DNA of 64,000 nt from an uncultured Christensenella sp. (GTDB taxonomy: Bacteria; Bacillota; Clostridia; Christensenellales; Borkfalkiaceae). Positions 18,101 to 25,339 of this stretch are shown here, piece by piece. The DNA is taken from contig CAJUFY010000002.1 in NCBI GenBank assembly GCA_910586245.1, forward strand, positions 1 to 64,000, given 5' to 3'. A program made the translations under genes and the position numbers. Every line of letters starts with the position of its first letter. Position 1 is the stretch's first letter. The notes beneath the pieces were generated by a model. It did no database searches and was not told where the DNA came from. It was given only the letters and a program-made list of their open reading frames with translations.

Positions 18101-20782
18101 GTGGTTCGGCTCGGCACGAAGATCGTCATCAATTTTAAGGACGAGGACGGAAAATGGGTGACAGTCGGTGAAATGACCTGTGCGGACGTTGAAACCGAAG
18201 TTAAATTCGTCGGTGGCGGCGACACTTGGGAGGTTTCCGCAATCGCAGCCGGCAAGCTCGAACTCAAAGAAAAGGTAGACCCTGCGGAAGGCAACAACTA
18301 TACGGGCAACGTCGCTTATTATACCGACGGCACGAATTATTACACGGAGGACGGTTCCGTAAGCTCGCTTGCAGGCGTTACGATCAAGCAGGTGAACGTG
18401 ACGCTCAGCGCGGCGGCGAAAGAGCTCGACGGAACGACGGAAGCAACGCTCGCAAACGGTGCGGTGATCGAGCTGAAAGGCAAATTCCAAAACTACACCT
18501 ACACGGTGGGCGGAACAAACAACCCCGATAAAATGCTTGCAGGTACTTACGAAGCGTATCTCTACGGCTATGCCTATGCGGAAGTCGTGGTGCCCGACGC
18601 GGGCGGCGCGGTGGAGATCGTGCTCGTCAAGACGTTTGCTTATACGACGGTCGGCACGCACGGCGGTCAGAGCGGCGTTGAAGTAGACGGAACGACGGTC
18701 ACGATCAAAGGCAACGGACTTGCAGACGACAACAAGACCTGGGCGGGAAAAGCGGAAATCGTTTTGAGCGACGAGCTGCAAAACAGCAAGAACGTTGCGC
18801 TCACGTTTACGTTAAAGGATACCCATTCCCCCCAAGGCGGTTGGGATTGGGCGGCGCGCCGCTTCGGCGTTACTATGCAGGGAGAAAACGGCGGATTTAT
18901 GTGCTTTACGGCAAATGAACCGGAAGGCGCGTTCTTCGTCATGGGAACGGACCCGGGCAAAGAAGACGGACGCATTACGTTTAATCAGATTGGGTCGCTT
19001 GTCCGCTCTCAAAACGGCGTGAATATGCGCGTGGCGCGTGTTTCCGATAAGGTTTTGGTGTATGTTCAAATCGATGAAATGTGGGTAAAAATCGGTTCGT
19101 TCGATTGCAACAGCGCGGGCAATACCCAAATTATGCTGTACGGCGAGGGCGATACCTGGCAGTTCTCGAATATCGCCGTAGCTGAATATACGGCAACGGA
19201 AGCGACGGTCAAGAAAGGCGAACTCCCGCAGGGCGTTATGCTCGAACTGTCCGCGCAAACGGTTGCAAAAGACGGCAAGGTGACGGTAACGCTTACAGGC
19301 GGCGCGAACTACCTCGTCAGCGTCAACGGCAAAGAATTCAGCGTAGGCAGCAACTTTGAAATCGCCTATAACGATTACGCGCTCGGCTTGGCTTCGCCCG
19401 AAATCACCGTGTCCGTTCTGAAAGTTACCGACATGGACGCAACCTCGGCAGGGGAAGTGAGAATTACGAGCGGAAATATCAACCTCGACGTCGCGTCGCT
19501 GAACGGAAAAGAAATTTTGGGATATGTGCGTTATACTTCCGACGATAACGTTTACGTAAAGAACGGACTGACGGACAATAGCAACCTGTTAGGTAATGGT
19601 GATAGCCGTTACGGCGGCGGTTTCGCGGGTGACGATCATCCCGTCAACTTTACGGCGAACGGGCAAACGGGCGACAATTGTCTTTATCTCAATCCGGGTG
19701 TGTATCGTACGGTAACGCTTCATGTGAAAAAGGGCACGACGCAGCTTCTTATTTACACGGGCGCTTACAATAACGGCAACAAGATGACCTACCGTTTAAG
19801 CGCAAACGGGATTACGATCGGCGACGCGTCCTTCCAAATGACGCAAACAAGAGCGTACGTCGTGACCTTTAACATCGACACGTCTGCTTGGACGGAGGAA
19901 TCGCGCGATATCGACTTGTATGTCGGCGCAACGACCGACTGCGAGCTTGCGGCAATCGTCGCGCTCGGCAACGAGTTCCAAAAGACGTATAACGTATCCG
20001 TTACCGCAAACGCGAAAGCCACAATCGCTTTAACGGACGAGATGACTACGGTAAACAGCAACGGCACGATTTCGGGAACAGTTACTCCGAACAACAACTG
20101 TAAGGCGTATTACGTGATGGTTGCGGGCAAAAAAGTCTTGCTCGACAGTGAAAACAAATTCAGCGTTTCCGTCGAATCGCTCGACCTTGCGACTGACGCG
20201 GAGAGCGTGCAAATTTCCGCCGTCGTCTCCGATACGGATTTCAGCGTTACCGATGACAACGTAGCCTCCGGCTCTACGATCGACCTGTCGGCAAGCGATA
20301 TCATCTGGTGGAGACGCTACGGGAAGGACGGTCACCGTCAGGACAAAGAGGGTGTAGAGGCGTTCGTGGACAACGGCTTCGCCTCGCAGCGCGGCGGAGA
20401 CGATTCGGATTGCACCTTCACAAGCGGCGGTACGGCGGTATTGCCCAAAGAATTTGCCTGCACGCCGCACGGATTAAACGGCGACGGGACGACGAAATAT
20501 ACGGTTACTCTCACCGTAACAAAGGGCGTGACGCAGATCGTGTTCTATACGGGCACATGGAACGATAGCAACATCGTTACCTTCAAATTTATGGAGAGCG
20601 ACGGCACGGAACTGATCACGAGCGAAGTCAGAAAGGGTAGTTCGGTGCGTCATACGTTGACGTTGAGCGTTGACACGGCGTCCTGGGAGGAAAACGAAAC
20701 GCGCAAGTTCAAAGTGTTTATCGGCGGCGGGGTTGACGCGGCGATTCTCGAAGCGATTACCGTACACGGGGCTCTTAACTGA
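15197..20782 (+). CDS. 1861-residue multi-module surface lipoprotein
   Basis: A giant lipoprotein (signal ending LAAC, Cys26). After the anchor come three Cys-bearing repeats (YYMCSHCDSIFEDAD, YYTCSREEGKYFNA, YWQCNDCHNVYADS; residues about 40-180) and a CBM9-like segment (about 188-425). Three related modules follow (about 611-791, 834-1024, 1151-1333), the last two sharing WAARRFG and a GDTW ending, with the look of concanavalin/LamG-like folds. Two more sandwiches (about 1414-1591 and 1689-1861) share a VTKGVTQIVFYTGTWN / VKKGTTQLLIYTGAYN core. No catalytic motif, LPXTG or C-terminal membrane span is seen. It probably tethers and binds the target glycan. TAAGGAGG precedes the start; a terminator follows. 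Confidence 0.75.
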   Translation: MNKNKLVKIIALSAIFTSSVAVLAACRGDGHSLSLIEEQAATCTTDGNNAYYMCSHCDSIFEDADAKTETTLEAVKINKLGHDMTKHDAVEAECTKPGNVEYYTCSREEGKYFNAQQQEISKIETTKPHDFSGEGTHAYVQPTVETEGSKAYWQCNDCHNVYADSYGDTQTTVADMKIDRVKENLDGTLTEGFYNTEHALVIGSKTVKEGGIGFIVNGKKETDGIYLHIVANYNTSADDQVGDHGKIGVLVNFRNEDYLNLPGNLGTCLEQTMYMELYLSGRVNYHDVNTVKYFNTKTNAEEGKAKYTTTWELFLSYEDLSKANGGKLAEAFEVKEGKTVLKQSYAPLMSFIGNMTHSAADKFDNPAAETVKNGDPKCDEMDGNTWLIWYSHGYGDWSSEQKYMALGKDGFFMTVPRAVDTYTVNKNDCANATITVPETVDFDQAITGKVTVAEGYVFSGIKANGKVVATKGIPTSGNVYDYSVTVSSLGLKWFETEIELEFVITKLDYENISFTLKGVAGGKTTTIAEDTTVVLENEFGDRYETTVGKNGVVTVQNVLCQDYVVKVTDYIDGKIDVIKGGELGEATLAYQFAIDVGNRPDLVDLSEMNEENASITLGEQGVNGVNKETIAVQIKLPDKMKNAPAYVLYTTVNVNGEVKAGTGAWLQRFAIRFAEGDANNTYKNKFVVWWDDLGQNSNPSAIWADNGTTCGGGGERQQTYDWLASMVMDGLQLKVVRNGGYVAISAYNIDDEKWYTLLEGTTSATAKNDIAFFVSGESFTFSEIAFEALEIVPLKLPAGEEDGIKGHLKATNGDIFTLGGVLTSEEELAIPADSIAYTEYDNVEIGSDKITITGNGVADRNSHSYNHATYILPEAVRGQKQVSLVFNVKDTNQPAGTDDWAARRFGIQIGAGAYGFYFWMPTPNANEVNIIRFVEGTLDMNTDQSGYDIQKVLWAADLLRSANGLDVQVVRLGTKIVINFKDEDGKWVTVGEMTCADVETEVKFVGGGDTWEVSAIAAGKLELKEKVDPAEGNNYTGNVAYYTDGTNYYTEDGSVSSLAGVTIKQVNVTLSAAAKELDGTTEATLANGAVIELKGKFQNYTYTVGGTNNPDKMLAGTYEAYLYGYAYAEVVVPDAGGAVEIVLVKTFAYTTVGTHGGQSGVEVDGTTVTIKGNGLADDNKTWAGKAEIVLSDELQNSKNVALTFTLKDTHSPQGGWDWAARRFGVTMQGENGGFMCFTANEPEGAFFVMGTDPGKEDGRITFNQIGSLVRSQNGVNMRVARVSDKVLVYVQIDEMWVKIGSFDCNSAGNTQIMLYGEGDTWQFSNIAVAEYTATEATVKKGELPQGVMLELSAQTVAKDGKVTVTLTGGANYLVSVNGKEFSVGSNFEIAYNDYALGLASPEITVSVLKVTDMDATSAGEVRITSGNINLDVASLNGKEILGYVRYTSDDNVYVKNGLTDNSNLLGNGDSRYGGGFAGDDHPVNFTANGQTGDNCLYLNPGVYRTVTLHVKKGTTQLLIYTGAYNNGNKMTYRLSANGITIGDASFQMTQTRAYVVTFNIDTSAWTEESRDIDLYVGATTDCELAAIVALGNEFQKTYNVSVTANAKATIALTDEMTTVNSNGTISGTVTPNNNCKAYYVMVAGKKVLLDSENKFSVSVESLDLATDAESVQISAVVSDTDFSVTDDNVASGSTIDLSASDIIWWRRYGKDGHRQDKEGVEAFVDNGFASQRGGDDSDCTFTSGGTAVLPKEFACTPHGLNGDGTTKYTVTLTVTKGVTQIVFYTGTWNDSNIVTFKFMESDGTELITSEVRKGSSVRHTLTLSVDTASWEENETRKFKVFIGGGVDAAILEAITVHGALN

Positions 20783-20814
20783 TTGGTAGGCTAACTACAA
20801 TTCAAATCCGGTGG

Positions 20815-20846
20815 ACGGGGGAAGCGTTCGCGCTTCCCCCGTTTTC
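20815..20846 (+). terminator. Intrinsic terminator after giant lipoprotein
   Basis: A perfect 12-bp stem (ACGGGGGAAGCG with CGCTTCCCCCGT) capped by TTCG, then TTTTCC. The short T run may allow read-through into the cytoplasmic enzymes. Confidence 0.75.
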
Positions 20847-20873
20847 CTAAATATCGATCCAAAAGGAAAATAA

Positions 20874-22823
20874 ATGAAAAAAATATATATCGGCGCGGCG
20901 TATTATCCCGAGCTGTGGGACGAGAGAGAAATTGAAAAAGATATTGTTCGGTGCAAAGAGACGGGTGTGAACTGCCTTCGTATAGGGGAATTTGCGTGGG
21001 GCGCAATGGAACCCGAAGAGGGCGTATATCGCTTGGAGTGGCTTGTGCGCGTCGTAGAAAAATTATACGAAAACGGTATATTTACGGTGCTCTGCACGCC
21101 CACGGCAACGCCGCCCCGCTGGCTCTTGAACAAGTACCCCGAAACGCGCATGACCATGCACGATCTGATCCGCGCAGACGTTTCGTCGCGCTGTCATACC
21201 TGCAAGACCTCGCCCGTCATGCGGGAGAAGAACCGCGTTATCGTTTCCGAGCTTGCCAAAACGTTCGCAGGTCATAAAGGGGTAATTGGTTGGCAGATCG
21301 ATAACGAAATATATCCGTATTCCGAGGGGTGTTACTGCGAACATTGCAAGAGCGCGTTTCGCTCGTATCTGAAAAAGAAGTTCGGCACAACCGAACGATT
21401 GAACAAGGCGTGGGGTATGGCGCGGTGGTCGCTCGAATATAACTCGTTTGAAGAGATCGAGCCGCCGTATCCGAAGCAATGGCGGCACCCGTCTTTGCGC
21501 AAAGCGTGGCGGGAATTCCATTACGGGCAAATCAAAAGCTATGTGGAAGAACAGGCGGAGATATTACATAACTACGGCTGTCAAAATATCGGTACGAATA
21601 TGATGCAGCACAATTCGCTGAGCTATTATAAATTAAACGAAAAGTTGGACGTTGCGCAGTATAATCACTACGACACTGCCGAGCGGCTGCCCGACACGGC
21701 GTTTGCCTATGATTTCGTGCGGAGCATCAAAAATAAACCGTTTTGGATCATGGAAACGCAGGTGGGCTGGAACGGAAGCGAGTATGCGGAAAACGGCTAC
21801 CGCCCCGAAGGCGCGTGCTACGCGAATACCTGGCTGCCGATCGCAAAGGGCGCGGAAATGAATTTGTATTGGTTGTTTCGCGCGCACCCCACAGGACATG
21901 AGATTGGACACGGCGCACTGTATTCCTCGGCGGGAAGAAGCTACTGTGTAACGGAAGAGGTCGTAAAGGCGAGCGAAGAATTGAAAAAGTGCGAAGAGTT
22001 TTTAATAAACACTTGTATTCGCAGTAAAATTGCGTTACACTATTCGAGCACGGCGCACAACAATTTGGAATGCGCGCCGCTTCTCAAAGATATCAATTAC
22101 CGCGAAACGCTGATAAAGAAATATTACGCGGCGTTCCGCCACCATAACGTGGACGTAATCGACACGCAGCATGCTCTTGAAAACTATGAAGTGATCGTAT
22201 CGCCCTTTCTTGCGACGGTCGACGAGAACGGACTGAAAGAGCGTATGACCGAATGGATTAAAAACGGCGGCACGTGGATCGTTGGCCCGATGTCGGATAT
22301 CATGGACGAGAACGTGAAGAAGTACACGCACGCGCCGTATAGCTTTTTGGAAGAACTTGCGGGAGTGTATACGAAGTATCAGAAACCCGTCGCCAACGAC
22401 GTATTCAAAGCGCAGTGGACGAACGACGGCGAATGCGCCGTTTCAACGTGCTACGACGCTTATGAGTGCAACGAGGGGACAACGAGCCTTGCGCATTACG
22501 TGGCGGGCGAGTTTGCGCCGCTGTCGGTGATCACAGAACGGAAAGTCGGCAAAGGCAAACTCATTCTCGTAGGCAGCGTTTTATCGCACGGGGATCTTCT
22601 GCGGCTTGTGAACAAAACGCCGATTTGCGAGGCGAGCGGGAACGTTATTTTAACCGAACGCACGGCAACAGACGGGGGCATGTGCGGAATTATCGCCGTG
22701 GAAACCGAAAACAAGGGCGGTTACGTGATCTTAAACGGCGAGTATACCGACCTGATTACGGGTAAACGGTATTCGGATAAAATCGAAATTCAACCCTACG
22801 GGGTTTTGGTATTAAAGAGGTAA
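20874..22823 (+). CDS. GH42 beta-galactosidase
   Basis: A 649-residue cytoplasmic enzyme without signal peptide. It opens with the GH42 signature YYPELWDEREIEKDI and continues with LRIGEFAWGAMEP. The acid/base Glu145 lies in GWQIDNEI and the nucleophile Glu294 in FWIMETQVGW. Cysteines around residues 108-162 (CHTC, CYCEHC) match the structural metal site of several GH42 enzymes. The C-terminal domain has the class-I glutamine-amidotransferase-like trimerisation fold pattern. It would remove beta-linked galactose from imported oligosaccharides. AAGGAA lies before the ATG; GH31 follows after 4 bases. Confidence 0.93.
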   Translation: MKKIYIGAAYYPELWDEREIEKDIVRCKETGVNCLRIGEFAWGAMEPEEGVYRLEWLVRVVEKLYENGIFTVLCTPTATPPRWLLNKYPETRMTMHDLIRADVSSRCHTCKTSPVMREKNRVIVSELAKTFAGHKGVIGWQIDNEIYPYSEGCYCEHCKSAFRSYLKKKFGTTERLNKAWGMARWSLEYNSFEEIEPPYPKQWRHPSLRKAWREFHYGQIKSYVEEQAEILHNYGCQNIGTNMMQHNSLSYYKLNEKLDVAQYNHYDTAERLPDTAFAYDFVRSIKNKPFWIMETQVGWNGSEYAENGYRPEGACYANTWLPIAKGAEMNLYWLFRAHPTGHEIGHGALYSSAGRSYCVTEEVVKASEELKKCEEFLINTCIRSKIALHYSSTAHNNLECAPLLKDINYRETLIKKYYAAFRHHNVDVIDTQHALENYEVIVSPFLATVDENGLKERMTEWIKNGGTWIVGPMSDIMDENVKKYTHAPYSFLEELAGVYTKYQKPVANDVFKAQWTNDGECAVSTCYDAYECNEGTTSLAHYVAGEFAPLSVITERKVGKGKLILVGSVLSHGDLLRLVNKTPICEASGNVILTERTATDGGMCGIIAVETENKGGYVILNGEYTDLITGKRYSDKIEIQPYGVLVLKR

Positions 22824-22827
22824 AACT

Positions 22828-25332
22828 ATGGAACAGATCATTTACGGCAACGTTCGCGTGCAGTTGTTGAACGAAAATACCGTGCGCGTCGAGTATGCGA
22901 AGAACGGCAAATTCTGCGACGAAAATACGTTTTTCATTCCGAACAGAACGGCGTTTACCGGCGGCGTTTCGTTTACGCAGAAAGAGGGCGTAATTTGCTT
23001 CGGCGAATACGTTTTGTATCTTCCCGCAAACGCGCAATCGCTCGAAGGCGTGCGGTTGGAAAAGAACGGTAAGACGGTTTACACGTACGAAAAACTTTTG
23101 AACAGCGGCGAGCTGCCCGCTTTGGATCAAACGCCCGAAGCGTTCGCGCTTTCGGATACGCCGCGTATCATCGTTCCCGAAGGCGGGTATTCCGTCAACC
23201 GAAAAGGCGAGTATACGGTCGAAGAAGACACACAGGATATTTATTTGCTGCTCTGCGGAGGTGACGCGAAGAAGCTGCGCAAGCTCTATGTGGAACTTAC
23301 GGGTAAATCCGAATTCGTGCGTCTTTCCACGCTTGGCGGCTGGAACAGCAAGTACTATGCCTATTCGGAAGAGGAAGCCAAACAGCTGATTTTAGATTAC
23401 GAAGCGCACGAGATCCCGCTCGATGTCATGGTGATCGATACCGACTGGCGCAGTTGCGAAAACGGTTGGGGGTATGACGTCAACGAAAAGCTTTTCCCCG
23501 ACATGAAACGGTTTTTGGATTTTGCGCATGCGCACGGGGTAGAGATCATGTTCAACGATCACCCCGAACCCGTGGACGGCAAACAGGTATTCGCGCCCGA
23601 AGAAATAGCTTATCGCGAGAAGAATTTACAGGCGATTATGGATTTGGGTCTGGACATATGGTGGTACGACAGAAATTGGGGTACTCACCTTGTATCTCCT
23701 ACCGATAATATGTATTGGGAAACGTTGGGTTTGTATCTTTTCGAGGATATAACGCAGCACCATTGGCAAAAGCAGTCGGGCAGTAAAAATATTTATCGTC
23801 GCCCCGTTGTTATGGGCAATGCGGTCAATATTATAAACGGCAGATATATGGGCATAACGGACAGCGCGTCGCATCGCTATTCCGTGCAATGGACCGGCGA
23901 TATTTCTAGCAGGTCGGATTCGCTTGCTAACGAGGTTGAAAGTTTAATCAAATGCGGCAACAACTGTATTCCGTATATTAATTCGGACTGCGGCGGACAT
24001 CTCGGCAATCCCGATAAGGAACTGTTTATCCGTTGGATGCAGTTCGGAACTTTGTCGCCCGTGTTCCGCCCGCACTGCACAAATGTTGTCGAGCGCTTCC
24101 GCGACCCGTGGTCGTACGACGAAGAAACGCTCGATATCGTTCGTGAGTACAACAATTTAAGATACCGTTTATTGCCCGTAATTTATAAAAGTGCGTACGA
24201 AAGCTATGAGAGCGGTCTGCCCATATTTAAAGGATTGGGCTGGGAATATCCCGCAGATAAGCGGTCTTTGAGGTGTAATAGCGAGTACTTGCTAAGTGCA
24301 AATATCATAGCCCGCCCCGTGACCTACGGCAAGCCCGTCTGTCTGGATAAAAAGGATTATCTTGCGCCCGTCAAAGCTACGTACTATAACGGCAGAGAGC
24401 TTAAAGGCGAGCCCATAGCAACCGCTGAGTACGATGCTCTGGATATGGTGTTAAACCATACTTCGCCGGAGGCGGGTGTGCCCGTTTACGATTTTTCGGC
24501 GAGATTTGAGGCGGAAATCAAGCTTGATTCCGATCGCGAACTGTTCATTTCCTGCGACGACGGAGCAACGGTATGGATAGACGGCGAAAAGGTTTTGGAA
24601 GATAAAACTCTGCACTCTGCACTAACTTTTCCGTTAAAGAAAATAAAAGGCGGAATAGTTTACAAAATAATGATTGATTACTTTCAGGCGGGTGGTGAAG
24701 CCTGTTGCGGACTTTTCTGCGCGGAGCTTCCCAAGGACGGTAAAATAGATACCTATCTTCCCATAGGCAAGTGGATAGACGCATTCAACGGCAATGTATA
24801 TGCGGGCTGCAAGACGGTGTCGCGCGAATACGGCTTGCGTGAAATGCCGTTATTCGTGCGTATGGGTGCGCTCATACCGCTTGCGTACGAGGCGCAAAAT
24901 ACGAAGATTCAAAAGTGGGATAAGCTCGTTTACGATTTCTACCCCTGTAAAGATGCGTCGGACAGCGGTTATCTCTATGAGGACGATGCCGAAACGACGG
25001 CTTACAAATACGGGCAATTCCGCAAGAGCGTGTACAAAGCGGGATATTGTAATGAATGCAACGCATACGTTGTGAATCTTTCCAAAGCCGAAGGTAGCTT
25101 TGCTGGCGAGAAATGCTTTGCAAAGCGTGAGATAACGTTCAAGGTACATACGTTCGGCGAGCAAATCAAACGCGTGACGGTAAACGGCGAAGAGGTTACA
25201 TTTAAGGTTGCGAAGCAAACAAAAACGGCATTCCCTTTGAACGCAGGCGAATGCGCGCCAGATTGCAACGTGTTGCTTGTTACGCTGAACACGCAGGTTG
25301 ACCAAGAATACGAAATCAGGTTCCATTTGTGA
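22828..25332 (+). CDS. Cytoplasmic GH31 glycosidase with PA14 insert
   Basis: An 834-residue GH31 with no signal peptide. The barrel carries DTDWR, IWWYDRNW (presumed nucleophile Asp281) and VQWTGDIS (presumed acid/base Asp358), the same atypical motif set as the two secreted GH31 proteins. Between barrel and C-terminal sandwich, residues about 555-635 form a PA14-like sandwich (FEAEIKLDSDRELFISCDDG, VWIDGEKVLED, IMIDYFQAGGEACCGLF), which the secreted paralogs lack. PA14 domains bind sugars, so it may shape oligosaccharide recognition. It starts 4 bases after GH42, with AAAGAGG overlapping that gene's stop. It likely completes intracellular breakdown. Confidence 0.88.
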   Translation: MEQIIYGNVRVQLLNENTVRVEYAKNGKFCDENTFFIPNRTAFTGGVSFTQKEGVICFGEYVLYLPANAQSLEGVRLEKNGKTVYTYEKLLNSGELPALDQTPEAFALSDTPRIIVPEGGYSVNRKGEYTVEEDTQDIYLLLCGGDAKKLRKLYVELTGKSEFVRLSTLGGWNSKYYAYSEEEAKQLILDYEAHEIPLDVMVIDTDWRSCENGWGYDVNEKLFPDMKRFLDFAHAHGVEIMFNDHPEPVDGKQVFAPEEIAYREKNLQAIMDLGLDIWWYDRNWGTHLVSPTDNMYWETLGLYLFEDITQHHWQKQSGSKNIYRRPVVMGNAVNIINGRYMGITDSASHRYSVQWTGDISSRSDSLANEVESLIKCGNNCIPYINSDCGGHLGNPDKELFIRWMQFGTLSPVFRPHCTNVVERFRDPWSYDEETLDIVREYNNLRYRLLPVIYKSAYESYESGLPIFKGLGWEYPADKRSLRCNSEYLLSANIIARPVTYGKPVCLDKKDYLAPVKATYYNGRELKGEPIATAEYDALDMVLNHTSPEAGVPVYDFSARFEAEIKLDSDRELFISCDDGATVWIDGEKVLEDKTLHSALTFPLKKIKGGIVYKIMIDYFQAGGEACCGLFCAELPKDGKIDTYLPIGKWIDAFNGNVYAGCKTVSREYGLREMPLFVRMGALIPLAYEAQNTKIQKWDKLVYDFYPCKDASDSGYLYEDDAETTAYKYGQFRKSVYKAGYCNECNAYVVNLSKAEGSFAGEKCFAKREITFKVHTFGEQIKRVTVNGEEVTFKVAKQTKTAFPLNAGECAPDCNVLLVTLNTQVDQEYEIRFHL

Positions 25333-25339
25333 GAATTTT

